From: Pantoea endophytica
GTDB taxonomy: Bacteria > Pseudomonadota > Gammaproteobacteria > Enterobacterales > Enterobacteriaceae
Assembly: GCF_002858935.1 (NCBI RefSeq)
Contig: NZ_PJRT01000027.1
Location: forward strand, 1-64,000
Direction: 5' to 3'
DNA length: 64,000 nucleotides
Shown: positions 18,642 through 27,066 of the stretch, piece by piece
Layout of the letters: the number at the start of each line of letters is the position of its first letter
How positions within the stretch are numbered: the first letter of the stretch is position 1
Program-made: the position numbers and the translations under genes
Notes under the pieces: generated by a model
Database searches by the model: none
What the model was told of the DNA's origin: nothing
The model's input: only the letters and a program-made list of their open reading frames with translations

Positions 18642-20039
18642 TCAAAACAGGGTGAATGGCGCGACGACCATAAATTTGATGTCTTTCTCGTCCTGGAAGA
18701 TGTTGCCGTAGCCGCCGCTATAGCTGGGAAGATCGCTGTGATTGTCGTAGCGGGTGTAGTGCAGTTTGAATTGGGTGTCTTTGGCGCGGCCTTGCTGGAT
18801 GGTGTAAACCAGGTCGAGGCTCCACGCTGATTCTTTCAGGCGCTGATTTTGGTCGTAGAGGGGATTGGTGGAAGGCTTCGCGTCCCAACCGTAGGCGTAC
18901 GATGTACCGACTTGCCAGCCAGGTAATTGCCAGTGTCCCAGATCCACTATCACACCGGCGAAGAGCGCTTTCTCACCGTTGGCGTTCCAGTCTGAGCGAG
19001 AATCCCACCACACGTCCATGCGGCCATTCGAGCTGGCGTAAGACGGCGTCATACGTTGCAGGAAGAAGCCCTGATTACCCTCGGCTTTTACCCATGTGCC
19101 TTCGAGGCGGAAATCGAACGCGCCGAGCGTGTAGCCGAACGTCAGCGCCTGCAGCCACGCGAGGCCATCGTAAACATCGTTCACCTGGCCAACGCCGCTG
19201 TTGTCACGATCCTTCGCGCCATAAAATTGATAACTGGTGCGCAGCGGTGCATCGGCCAGCGGCAGCTGATAAGAGGCTTTGGCAAAATACTGATCCATGT
19301 AATTTGCCGCCTGGCCGTAGGCGCCTTCCAGCACCAGCGCGTTTTTAAAATCGTATTTGGCACCAAAGGATTGCAGCCACGGAATCTCCGTCACGCCATC
19401 GGCTTTACGGAAGTTGTACATGTCGCGATACCACGGCGCTTTGTATTCGTCAGTCCACATCCAGGAGACGGAAAGGGCGCCGGCGTCGCTAAAATCAAAG
19501 GTGGTGCCGGCCTCAACGCCGCGATAGGTGCCGGGCAGGAAGCTCCAGTGCGGTGCCAGCAGCGTCTGTCCGGTGGGCTGCAGATAGCCTGCGCGCAGCC
19601 AGTTATCCTGCCATTTTGCCTTGATGGCGGCTTTATAAAGACTTAAGCCGCTCTTATCTCCGCTCCAGTCCTCATCCCAGCGCGTGCGGGCATTACTGAA
19701 ACCAATTTCATTCGGTGCCGCCGGGCCGCCGTTGCTTAACTCCAGCGCGCCAAACGCTGCCAGATCGAGGCCGATCACCTCGCCGGCGTAACCGGATGAG
19801 AAGTCGAGATTGGCATTCGCAGAGGCGTGATGCAGATTGGCATCATACTGACCGTACGAGCCTTTTTGCGGATCCATCTCTTTGCGATCGCGCTGGCGTT
19901 GCCAGTAAAACAGATTGCCAGAGAGAGTGGCGTCTTCGACAAAACCCACGGCGTGGGCGGAGGGAACCGGCACAAAAGTGCCGGCAAACAGGGCAGAGAC
20001 AATGGCCGCAGAGAGCGGCGCGCGTGGAATCCGACGCAT
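18642..20039 (-). CDS. chiP: Chitoporin, OprD-family outer-membrane porin
   Basis: A 465-residue beta-barrel precursor. The signal peptide [13 protein letters not shown]...PSAHA is cleaved near residue 30, and the mature chain begins [18 protein letters not shown], typical of OprD-family channels; the protein ends in an aromatic residue (FTLF), as outer-membrane proteins do. E. coli ChiP (YbfM, 468 residues) takes up chito-oligosaccharides. The ATG at 20039 is chosen because GGAGG lies six bases upstream; the longer frame adds 19 unlikely residues. It is first in the run ahead of chb, and the promoter at 20114-20142 contains a NagC-like palindrome, as expected for GlcNAc-responsive control. 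Confidence 0.93.
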   Translation of the reverse strand: MRRIPRAPLSAAIVSALFAGTFVPVPSAHAVGFVEDATLSGNLFYWQRQRDRKEMDPQKGSYGQYDANLHHASANANLDFSSGYAGEVIGLDLAAFGALELSNGGPAAPNEIGFSNARTRWDEDWSGDKSGLSLYKAAIKAKWQDNWLRAGYLQPTGQTLLAPHWSFLPGTYRGVEAGTTFDFSDAGALSVSWMWTDEYKAPWYRDMYNFRKADGVTEIPWLQSFGAKYDFKNALVLEGAYGQAANYMDQYFAKASYQLPLADAPLRTSYQFYGAKDRDNSGVGQVNDVYDGLAWLQALTFGYTLGAFDFRLEGTWVKAEGNQGFFLQRMTPSYASSNGRMDVWWDSRSDWNANGEKALFAGVIVDLGHWQLPGWQVGTSYAYGWDAKPSTNPLYDQNQRLKESAWSLDLVYTIQQGRAKDTQFKLHYTRYDNHSDLPSYSGGYGNIFQDEKDIKFMVVAPFTLF

Positions 20040-20113
20040 AGCAAATCCTCCGTGATGCTTCCATAAACAATTAACAAATCCGTATTGTTTCGTCATGAAA
20101 CAAGTTGCCGGGG

Positions 20114-20142
20114 ATGCTATTTTTCGCGACGCGAATTATCAA
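20114..20142 (-). promoter_or_regulatory. chiP promoter with NagC-type operator in the spacer
   Basis: On the minus strand TTGATA (20137-20142) and TAGCAT (20114-20119) are exactly 17 bases apart. The spacer holds the palindrome TTCGCGACGCGAA (20123-20135) flanked by AT runs (ATTTTT and TTAT), resembling the NagC operators known upstream of chiP and other GlcNAc genes. A repressor bound there would block RNA polymerase directly. Confidence 0.6.
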
Positions 20143-20267
20143 TGGGATTTATTACAAAGTATGACGCAGCACGCAAAAAAGCGTCGTTTTAAGGCGTTTT
20201 ATCAATAAGTTACATGAATGTGTAATTTGTTACTTTGTGAGCCAGATTCCAGGAAAGCGGCGTTTAC

Positions 20268-20296
20268 TTGCTTTACCCCAACTTGTTCCCTATGCT
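20268..20296 (+). promoter_or_regulatory. thiMD promoter
   Basis: TTGCTT (20268-20273), 17-base spacer, TATGCT (20291-20296). A start near 20304 would place the TPP riboswitch at the 5' end of the transcript, as required. Confidence 0.55.
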
Positions 20297-20311
20297 CGCC
20301 AACGTAGTTTT

Positions 20312-20390
20312 GACTCGGGGTGCCCCTTTAATACAGGGCTGAGATACACCCGCCGACCTGATCTGGATAATGCCAGCGTAGGGAAGTCAG
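20312..20390 (+). ncRNA. TPP riboswitch (THI box)
   Basis: The conserved aptamer parts appear in order: ACTCGGGGTGCCC, then GGGCTGAGATACACCC, then GACCTGATCTGGATAATGCC, and AGCGTAGGGAAGTC. This closely follows the E. coli thiM aptamer. It lies 44 bases upstream of the thiM ATG. In enterobacteria thiamin pyrophosphate binding represses thiM mainly by hiding the ribosome-binding site; the GGGAG before thiM is within reach of such an expression platform. Confidence 0.96.
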
Positions 20391-20434
20391 ATGCCTGACC
20401 GCATTCGCCTTCTTGATCGCCGGTTGGGAGCCTT

Positions 20435-21220
20435 ATGAAACAGCCTGACCTTCTTTCCCCCGCGCAACTCGCGCACTCTCTGCAACTGCTGCGTCAGCAA
20501 GCGCCGCTGGTGCACTGCATGACCAATGACGTGGTGCAAACCTTTACTGCCAACGTGCTGCTGGCACTGCAAGCTTCGCCCGCGATGGTGATCGATCCTG
20601 AAGAAGCGGCGCAGTTTGCCGGTTTTGCCGATGCGTTGTTGATAAACGTAGGTACGCTGACGCGCGACCGTCGTGATGCGATGTGGGCGGCGGTGCAAGC
20701 GGCGCAAACCGCAGGCACGCCGTGGACGCTGGATCCGGTGGCGGTCGGCGCACTAACGCTGCGCACCGCATTCGGCCAACAGTTACTGAGCCTGCAACCG
20801 GCGGCGATTCGCGGTAACGCTTCAGAAATTCTCGCCTTGGCGCAACAGGCTAGCGGCGGACGCGGTGTCGATAGTCTGCATCAGGCCGATGCCGCGTTAA
20901 GCGCTGCCCAGCAGCTGGCGCGTGATTACCACACCGTTGTGGCGGTGACCGGTGAAGTGGATTATGTCACTGACGGCGTGCAGACATTCGCCATCCCCGG
21001 CGGCAGCCCGCTGATGACGCGCGTGGTTGGCACCGGCTGCGCGTTGACGGCGGTGGTTGCCGCCTGCACCAGCTTGCCGGGCGATCGCCTGCAGCATGTC
21101 GCTGCGGCCTGCCGCGTGATGTCGCTGGCGGGTGAGCAGACAGCGCGCCAGGTCGCTGGGCCAGGCAGCTTTGCCGCAGCTTTCCTCGATACGCTGTGGA
21201 CGCTGGAGGTCGAAGCATGA
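20435..21220 (+). CDS. thiM: Hydroxyethylthiazole kinase
   Basis: ThiM phosphorylates 4-methyl-5-(2-hydroxyethyl)thiazole for thiamin salvage. The 261-residue ribokinase-fold protein has [12 protein letters not shown] near residues 25-36, [17 protein letters not shown] and the anion-hole/catalytic [16 protein letters not shown] lies upstream of the ATG at 20435. The gene is controlled by the TPP riboswitch and its stop overlaps the thiD start (ATGA), making a thiM-thiD unit as in E. coli. Confidence 0.97.
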   Translation: MKQPDLLSPAQLAHSLQLLRQQAPLVHCMTNDVVQTFTANVLLALQASPAMVIDPEEAAQFAGFADALLINVGTLTRDRRDAMWAAVQAAQTAGTPWTLDPVAVGALTLRTAFGQQLLSLQPAAIRGNASEILALAQQASGGRGVDSLHQADAALSAAQQLARDYHTVVAVTGEVDYVTDGVQTFAIPGGSPLMTRVVGTGCALTAVVAACTSLPGDRLQHVAAACRVMSLAGEQTARQVAGPGSFAAAFLDTLWTLEVEA

Positions 21221-22017
21221 AACGCATCAATGCATTGACCATTGCTGGCACCGATCCGAGCGGCGGCGCAGGTATTCAGGCCGACCTCAAAGCTTTCTCC
21301 GCGCTGGGCGCGTATGGCACCAGCGTCATCACCGCGCTGGTGGCGCAGAACACCTGCGGCGTGCAGTCGGTGTATCGCATCGAACCTGATTTTGTTGGCG
21401 CACAGCTCGATTCGGTGCTGAATGATGTGCGCATTGATGCTGCGAAGATTGGCATGCTGTCAGAAACCGCGATTGTCGAGGTGGTCGCCGAGCGGCTGAA
21501 ACGGGCCAGCCTGCCGTTTGTGGTGCTGGATACGGTGATGATTGCCAAAAGCGGCGATGCGCTGCTGTCGCCGGATGCGGTGGCGAGCGTGCGCGAATTG
21601 CTGCTGCCGCAGGTATCGCTGATCACACCAAACCTGCCGGAAGCCGCCGCGCTGCTGGGACGCTCGATGGCGCAGGATGAGAAAACCATGTTGCAGCAGG
21701 GCGATGCGCTGCTCGATCTTGGCTGCGAAGCGGTGCTGATGAAGGGCGGACACCTTAGCGATGCCGAAAGCCCGGACTGGCTGATTACCCGCGACGGACG
21801 TCAGCGCTTTACCGCGCCGCGCGTCAATACGCGCCACACGCACGGCACCGGATGCTCGCTTTCAGCCGCGCTGGCGGCGTTGCGTCCGCGCCATGATAGC
21901 TGGGCAGCGACGGTCGCTGAAGCCAAGGCGTGGCTGCAACAGGCGTTGCTGCATGCCGATTCGCTGGAGGTCGGCAAAGGCATTGGGCCGGTGCACCATT
22001 TCCATCAATGGTGGTAG
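21217..22017 (+). CDS. thiD: Hydroxymethylpyrimidine / HMP-phosphate kinase
   Basis: ThiD phosphorylates hydroxymethylpyrimidine twice to HMP-PP for thiamin synthesis. The 266-residue product begins [25 protein letters not shown] and ends GHxxGPVHHFHxWW-like ([12 protein letters not shown]), nearly as in E. coli. The conserved [18 protein letters not shown] anion hole is intact. The ATG at 21217 overlaps the thiM TGA by four bases; an upstream in-frame start at 21196 would lie within thiM and is less likely. Confidence 0.97.
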   Translation: MKRINALTIAGTDPSGGAGIQADLKAFSALGAYGTSVITALVAQNTCGVQSVYRIEPDFVGAQLDSVLNDVRIDAAKIGMLSETAIVEVVAERLKRASLPFVVLDTVMIAKSGDALLSPDAVASVRELLLPQVSLITPNLPEAAALLGRSMAQDEKTMLQQGDALLDLGCEAVLMKGGHLSDAESPDWLITRDGRQRFTAPRVNTRHTHGTGCSLSAALAALRPRHDSWAATVAEAKAWLQQALLHADSLEVGKGIGPVHHFHQWW

Positions 22018-22164
22018 GGCGTAACGCCAGATTGCCGCTTTTTCACTGCGCATCCGTCTGAAAAATGGAGTCAGCAATTTGCCAGCCTGGCGCTTTCCGG
22101 TCCAGGCTGTTGGGGGCGAATCGGCAACGGCCGGTTCCAATCCAGCCATTTATCAGGAGCGAAC

Positions 22165-23217
22165 ATGACGGACATCGTACAGTTATTGGGCAAAGAGGCG
22201 GATAGCCTTCTTCAACATCGCTGCATGACCATTCCAGCGGATAGCCTCTATTTACCCGGCGCGGATTATGTTGATCGCGTGATGATCGACAACAATCGTT
22301 CTCCTGCCGTACTGCGCAACATGCAAACGCTGTACAACACCGGACGTTTAGCCGGCACCGGCTATTTGTCGATCTTGCCGGTCGATCAGGGCGTTGAGCA
22401 CTCGGCGGGCGCATCCTTTGCGGCCAATCCAGCTTATTTCGATCCGAAAAACATCGTTGAGCTGGCGATCGAAGCCGGCTGTAACTGCGTCGCCTCTACC
22501 TACGGCGTGCTGGCTTCGGTTTCTCGTCGTTACGCGCACCGCATTCCGTTTATGGTGAAGCTGAACCACAACGAAACGCTGAGCTATCCGACGCAATACG
22601 ATCAGACGTTGTACGCCAGCGTGGAACAGGCCTTCAATCTGGGCGCGGTGGCGGTTGGCGCCACCATCTACTTTGGTTCTGAACAATCACGTCGCCAGAT
22701 TGAAGAGATCTCGGCGGCCTTTGAACGTGCGCACGAGCTGGGCATGGTGACGGTGCTGTGGGCCTATCTGCGTAATGATGCGTTCAAGAAAGAGGGCGTC
22801 GATTATCACGCCAGCGCCGATTTAACTGGCCAGGCCAACCATCTGGCGGCGACCATCGGTGCGGATATCGTCAAGCAGAAGATGGCGGAGAATAACGGCG
22901 GCTATAACGCGGTGAAGTTTGGTCACACCGATGAGCGCGTCTATAGCAAGTTGACTTCGGAAAACCCGATAGATTTGGTGCGTTACCAGCTGGCGAACTG
23001 CTATATGGGACGCGCAGGTTTGATCAACTCCGGCGGCGCTTCTGCGGGCGAAACGGATATCGCGGAGTCAGTGCGTACGGCGGTGATCAATAAGCGTGCC
23101 GGCGGCATGGGGCTGATTCTGGGGCGCAAGGCGTTTAAGAAGACGTTGAAAGAGGGCGTGCAGTTGATTAATGCGGTGCAGGATGTGTATTTGTCGAAGG
23201 ATGTGACGATTGCTTGA
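22165..23217 (+). CDS. fbaB: Class I fructose-bisphosphate aldolase (DhnA type)
   Basis: FbaB cleaves fructose 1,6-bisphosphate through a Schiff-base lysine and needs no metal. It functions mainly in gluconeogenic growth in E. coli. The 350-residue length matches E. coli FbaB. Recognisable stretches are [41 protein letters not shown] and the C-terminal [19 protein letters not shown] precedes the ATG. The upstream 147-base gap after thiD shows no obvious promoter. The thiMD-fbaB order is the same as in E. coli. Confidence 0.97.
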   Translation: MTDIVQLLGKEADSLLQHRCMTIPADSLYLPGADYVDRVMIDNNRSPAVLRNMQTLYNTGRLAGTGYLSILPVDQGVEHSAGASFAANPAYFDPKNIVELAIEAGCNCVASTYGVLASVSRRYAHRIPFMVKLNHNETLSYPTQYDQTLYASVEQAFNLGAVAVGATIYFGSEQSRRQIEEISAAFERAHELGMVTVLWAYLRNDAFKKEGVDYHASADLTGQANHLAATIGADIVKQKMAENNGGYNAVKFGHTDERVYSKLTSENPIDLVRYQLANCYMGRAGLINSGGASAGETDIAESVRTAVINKRAGGMGLILGRKAFKKTLKEGVQLINAVQDVYLSKDVTIA

Positions 23218-23230
23218 TTGAGTGGGGTTG

Positions 23231-23260
23231 TGCTGATTTTCCCCCTCCTCGGTCCTCCTC
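23231..23260. repeat. Partial direct copy of the arm of the 23270-23404 element
   Basis: CCCCCTCCTCGGTCCTCC (23241-23258) recurs at 23277-23294 at the start of the neighbouring element, and both are preceded by TGCTG. It looks like a truncated unit of the same repeat. Confidence 0.5.
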
Positions 23261-23269
23261 AATAAGTGC

Positions 23270-23404
23270 GTGCTGTCCCCCTCCTCGGTCCTCCCCCATT
23301 AATGGGGGAGGAAGATGCTGCCATATGTCAGTGTTAAAGCTGCATGTGGCAGCATCTCCTTCCCCCGCTCGCGGGGGAAGGCCGGGATGGGGGACAGCGA
23401 GCAC
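23270..23404. repeat. Composite palindromic repeat element downstream of fbaB
   Basis: A 135-base element built from nested inverted repeats. The outer ends are GTGCTGTCCCCC and GGGGGACAGCGAGCAC. One inner hairpin is CCTCCCCCATTAATGGGGGAGG split around ATTAAT. The central pair is GATGCTGCCA with TGGCAGCATC, and a second inner hairpin is CCTTCCCCC-GCTC-GCGGGGGAAGG. It fills the space between convergent fbaB and rspR and would fold strongly; it may also stop transcription from both sides. Confidence 0.7.
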
Positions 23405-23408
23405 TAAA

Positions 23409-24095
23409 TCAAGGCGCCTCAAACCACTCACTATTACGCTCGGCAATCGGCGTAATGGTCAAAATCATCTCCTGCAGATGACGGCGCATTGCGCTTTCAG
23501 CTGCGTCAACATCATGCGCTTTCAAGGCGTTATAGATATCTTCATGCTGCTGAATCAAACGCTCCGGCGGTGACACTTCGCTCAGGGTCAGAAAGCGCAC
23601 GCGGTCCATGGTAGCTTTGATGTTCTCCACCGTTTCCCACGCCAGCAGGCAATTAATCCCTTCAGCAATCAAGCGGTGAAACTCATCATCCAGCCCCAGA
23701 AAAGCCTGGCTGTCATGACGTTCAGCGGCGAGACGCTGCAGCTGCAGGTTATGCTCCAGCGCCATCAATCCGGTCGCACCCATCTCCTGCGCGGCGCGGC
23801 GAACCACGGCGATCTCTACCGCTTCACGGATAAAGCGACCGTCGGCCACGCGCTGAGCGGAGATTTTGCGCACGAAGGTGCCGCGCTGCGGTAGCACCTG
23901 CACCAGTCCGGCTTCCGCCAGCTTGATAAAGGCTTCACGTACCGGCTGACGTGACACGTTAAAACGCGCCGACACTTCCTTCTCCGACAGCAGCGAGCCC
24001 GGATGAATAACGCAGGTCACAATATCTTTGCGCAGATAACGATAGATCTGCTGATTTACCGGTTCGCTGGTGGTTATGGTATAGGCAGTCGACAT
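23409..24095 (-). CDS. rspR: RspR-like GntR/FadR-family regulator
   Basis: A 228-residue transcription factor with an N-terminal winged helix (PVNQQIYRYLRKDIV through FNVSRQPVREAFIKLAEAGLVQVLPQRGTFV, about residues 13-75) and a C-terminal FCD ligand-binding domain with metal-site residues typical of the family (LDDEFHRLIA, QHEDI, RRHL). The resemblance to E. coli RspR (YdfH) is strong, including SRQPVREAFIKLAE and the EWF/DWF C-terminus. RspR represses rspAB. It lies at the end of the cluster, downstream of the ydfI-like gene on the same strand, so it probably regulates these neighbours. Confidence 0.85.
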   Translation of the reverse strand: MSTAYTITTSEPVNQQIYRYLRKDIVTCVIHPGSLLSEKEVSARFNVSRQPVREAFIKLAEAGLVQVLPQRGTFVRKISAQRVADGRFIREAVEIAVVRRAAQEMGATGLMALEHNLQLQRLAAERHDSQAFLGLDDEFHRLIAEGINCLLAWETVENIKATMDRVRFLTLSEVSPPERLIQQHEDIYNALKAHDVDAAESAMRRHLQEMILTITPIAERNSEWFEAP

Positions 24096-24114
24096 GCAGC
24101 AATATCCGTATTAC

Positions 24115-24132
24115 GGCTGGCATCTGCCAGCC
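24115..24132. repeat. Perfect palindrome upstream of rspR
   Basis: GGCTGGCA-TC-TGCCAGCC, preceded by the smaller CCGTATTACGG at 24106-24116, lies between the rspR start (24095) and the end of the ydfI-like gene (24194). It could be an operator for rspR or an intercistronic hairpin; there is no U-tract. Confidence 0.4.
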
Positions 24133-24193
24133 CGTTAAGAAAGGTTCAGTCTAATCAGCACGCTGCGTCTGCGCTACACATTTATGCAGGCGC

Positions 24194-25654
24194 TTAGCCT
24201 TGTGTGACGAGGCTTTGAACGGTGGCGCGCGCGCCCTGTTTAACCAGTTGCTGATAGAGTTCAGTCACGCGTGAGACAAAGGCGGGCTGCTGCTGCAGAT
24301 CGTCACCAAACACGGCGTTGAGGCCGAGCAACGCCTTAACGCGTGGCGCACCGTCCTCACTGTTTGCCACAATGTCCGCCAGCTGATCTTTCAGCGGATC
24401 GCGAATCTCAATGGCCTGACCTTGCTCATCCACGCCGCTGACGTAGCGCATCCAGCCCGCCACGCCCAGCAACACGAAATCGCACGAGGTGCCATTGCGC
24501 AGATGCCAGCGCGCGCTATCCAGCAGGCGCTGCGGCAGTTTTTGCGTGCCATCGGTGGCGATTTGATAGGTACGATGTTTGATGGCGCGATTCTCGTAAC
24601 GCGCAATCAGGGAATCAGCGTAGGCTTCGAGATCGACGCCTTGCGTGCGCAGCGTCGGCGCCTGATCCTGCAACATCAACGCGCGCGCCGCCGCACGATA
24701 GCTGGCATCCGCCATGCAATCGCTGATGTGTTCATAACCGGCGAGAAAACCGAGATACGCGAGGAACGAGTGGCTGCCGTTGAGCATCCGCAGCTTCATC
24801 TCTTCGAACGGCAGCACATCGCTGACCAGCTCCGCACCCGCGTTTTCCCACGCCGGACGTCCGTTAACGAAGTTATCTTCGATGACCCACTGGAAAAACG
24901 GTTCGGCTTCAACCGCCACCGGATCGCGGCTGCCCAAACGTTCCGCCAGCGTGTCGAACGCTGCATCGGTCATGGCCGGGACGATGCGATCAACCATGGT
25001 CGAAGGGAAAGTAATATGCGCCTGGATATACTCCGCCAGCGCAGGGTTGTGGCGCGCGGCCAACTGGGTGATCACGTTGCGCGTGACATGACCGTTCTCT
25101 GGCATATTGTCGCAGGACATCACGCTAAACGGCGGCAAATTGCGTTCGCGGCGGCGGATAATGGCCGCCAGAATCAAGCCGGGCAGCGAACGTGGCTCAC
25201 CAGGATGAGCGAGGTCGTGCACAATATCGGGATGATCGGGATTGAGCTTGCCGCTCGACGGCATGTAGCAATAACCTTTCTCGGTTACGGTCATCGAGAC
25301 AATCGCCACGTCCGGCTGGCTCATCGCCTCGATCACCGCCTCAATGCCGTCGCCTTTGCCATGCAGCGCTTGCGTCACCACGCCAATCACCCGCGTGTGT
25401 AAACTCTCATCCGCCTTTTCGGTTAGCGTGTAGAGCAGATCCTGCTGACGCAGCGCCTGAATCAGCGTGCCGCTGTTGAGATTCACTTCGCAATAGCCCC
25501 AGTCGCTGCCCTGAGCGGCCAGCTTATCGGTCGCCAGCGCCTGATGCGCGCGGTGGAAGGCGCCAAAGCCGATGTGCACCATGCGGGTCTTGAGTTGGCT
25601 ACGATCGTAAGCGGGGCGTTGGACATCAGCGGGGAGGCGTTCAAGCTCTAACAT
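24194..25654 (-). CDS. ydfI: Mannitol dehydrogenase-family oxidoreductase (YdfI/UxuB-like)
   Basis: A 486-residue polyol/hexonate dehydrogenase of the long-chain mannitol dehydrogenase family, the same length as E. coli YdfI. It has an N-terminal Rossmann domain (MVHIGFGAFHRAHQA near residues 25-39) and the family signature around FPSTMVDRIVPA. The C-terminal domain has the catalytic KLRMLNGSHSFLAYLG. The likely reaction is NAD-linked reduction of a keto-hexonate such as fructuronate to mannonate, but the exact substrate is not shown. The ATG at 25654 is chosen because AAGGA is six bases upstream; upstream TTG and ATG codons have no spacing. It follows the MFS gene closely. Confidence 0.85.
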   Translation of the reverse strand: MLELERLPADVQRPAYDRSQLKTRMVHIGFGAFHRAHQALATDKLAAQGSDWGYCEVNLNSGTLIQALRQQDLLYTLTEKADESLHTRVIGVVTQALHGKGDGIEAVIEAMSQPDVAIVSMTVTEKGYCYMPSSGKLNPDHPDIVHDLAHPGEPRSLPGLILAAIIRRRERNLPPFSVMSCDNMPENGHVTRNVITQLAARHNPALAEYIQAHITFPSTMVDRIVPAMTDAAFDTLAERLGSRDPVAVEAEPFFQWVIEDNFVNGRPAWENAGAELVSDVLPFEEMKLRMLNGSHSFLAYLGFLAGYEHISDCMADASYRAAARALMLQDQAPTLRTQGVDLEAYADSLIARYENRAIKHRTYQIATDGTQKLPQRLLDSARWHLRNGTSCDFVLLGVAGWMRYVSGVDEQGQAIEIRDPLKDQLADIVANSEDGAPRVKALLGLNAVFGDDLQQQPAFVSRVTELYQQLVKQGARATVQSLVTQG

Positions 25655-25698
25655 AGTCATTCCTTTTAGCAAATGGGGCGCTCAGCGCCCCATGAGAA

Positions 25699-26982
25699 TT
25701 ACACTGAAACCGGTTTATTGGTGGCTTTAGGTTCACGAATCACCAGCAGTACCAGCAGCGCGCCGACGCCAGCCACCGCACCTGCGAGGATAAAGGCGCT
25801 GTCAAACTTACCGGAGTGCTGCACGATGAAGCCAGTCACCACCGGGCCGATCACACCGGACAAGCTACCAATCAGATGGATAAAGCCACTGATGCTGCCG
25901 ACACGGCTTTTGTGCACCACGTCCTGCACAATCGCCCAGTAAATTGCGCCGGTGATGTAGAGGAAGAAGATCGAGATCGACATCATGATCACCGCCGAGT
26001 TGACCTCTTTTATCGTACCTGCCAGCGCCACGCAAATCGCCGCGGCGGTAAGTGAAACCACCAGCACAATTTTTCGTGAAAGCAGCAGCTTGCCGGTGAT
26101 GTTGAAAATCTTATCGGAGATCCAGCCACCCAGCGCCAGGCCCACGAAGCCAACAATCCACGGGATCATGGTGGTGATGCTCATCGCTTTGATATCGAGG
26201 CCGTGCGCCTGCACCAGATACGCCGGGAACCAGCTCAGGAAGAAGAACAGAATGTAGTTGTAGCAGAAGAAGGCAAAGGCGGTGACCAGAATGATCGGCT
26301 GGCGCAGATAAAAGCCTAAACCATGCGCGGCGCCGCTTGAGTCGATCACGTCGGCCGGTTCTTCGGCTTTCAGTTTTTCTACTAAGGCACGCTCTTCTGC
26401 CGAGACGCGCTTACTTTTCGCCGGATTATCTGACGCGAAGAAGAACCACAGCGCCAGCCAGACGAAGCCAATCGCGGCGATCACTACAAATGCCGGACGC
26501 CAGCCGAACGACAGCGCCAGATAGCCAACAATCGGACCGGCAACCGCGCCACCCAGCGGTGAACCCGAGCTGAGTAAGCCCATTGCGGTGGCGGCCTGTT
26601 TTTTCGGGAACCAGCCGTTGATGGCTTTGTTCGCTGAGGCAGAGATGGGGCCTTCCGCCATGCCAAACAGCACGCGCAGAATCATCATCGACCAGAAGCC
26701 AGTCGCCATCGCGGTTAGGCCGCAGAACAGCGACCACATACCAACAGCGGTGCCGAGCACGATGGTCGGGCCAAATTTATCCGTCGCCAGGCCACCGATG
26801 AAGTTAAACAGGGCATAACCGAAGAAGAAGCTGCCGAAAATCATGCCGAACTGCTCGGCGTTGATCATCAGGTCTTTTTCCACCAGCGGTACCGTCAGAG
26901 AGAGGGCGATACGATCAAGGTAGTTGATCATAAACACCAGGAACAACAGCAGTACGAGGGTCCAGCGCAGGTTCTTAAACAT
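25699..26982 (-). CDS. ydfJ: MFS transporter, anion:cation symporter family (YdfJ/ExuT-like)
   Basis: A 427-residue permease with twelve predicted membrane segments. It has the N-terminal NYLDRIALSLTVPLVEKDL, DKFGPTIVLG, and LRVLFGMAEGPISASANKAINGWFP signatures of the sugar-acid importing ACS family (ExuT, GudP, GarP). In E. coli the rsp region contains ydfJ, of the same family. Next to a hexonate dehydrogenase and RspB it most likely imports a sugar acid such as a hexuronate or hexonate. The YdfJ assignment rests on context as well as sequence. Confidence 0.8.
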   Translation of the reverse strand: MFKNLRWTLVLLLFLVFMINYLDRIALSLTVPLVEKDLMINAEQFGMIFGSFFFGYALFNFIGGLATDKFGPTIVLGTAVGMWSLFCGLTAMATGFWSMMILRVLFGMAEGPISASANKAINGWFPKKQAATAMGLLSSGSPLGGAVAGPIVGYLALSFGWRPAFVVIAAIGFVWLALWFFFASDNPAKSKRVSAEERALVEKLKAEEPADVIDSSGAAHGLGFYLRQPIILVTAFAFFCYNYILFFFLSWFPAYLVQAHGLDIKAMSITTMIPWIVGFVGLALGGWISDKIFNITGKLLLSRKIVLVVSLTAAAICVALAGTIKEVNSAVIMMSISIFFLYITGAIYWAIVQDVVHKSRVGSISGFIHLIGSLSGVIGPVVTGFIVQHSGKFDSAFILAGAVAGVGALLVLLVIREPKATNKPVSV

Positions 26983-27066
26983 AGAAACTCCGTCATCGTC
27001 ATTTTTTATAGTAATAATGCCGGCGGGTAAGGGACCGGCATGGGGACACCTGGTGTGCGGGTTAAC

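Larger units (their letters stand above)
20040..20434. other. Divergent control region between chiP and thiM
   Basis: A 395-base non-coding stretch. The chiP side (20040-20150) carries the Shine-Dalgarno, promoter and NagC-like site. The thiM side carries a promoter at 20268-20296 and the TPP riboswitch at 20312-20390. The middle (20150-20260) is AT-rich with a single CRP-like half site TTGTGA near 20234-20239 and nothing more that I can support. Confidence 0.7.

Noticed and set aside
23281..23378. Repeats downstream of fbaB as a CRISPR array
   Set aside because: The repeats are inverted pairs without regularly spaced unique spacers.
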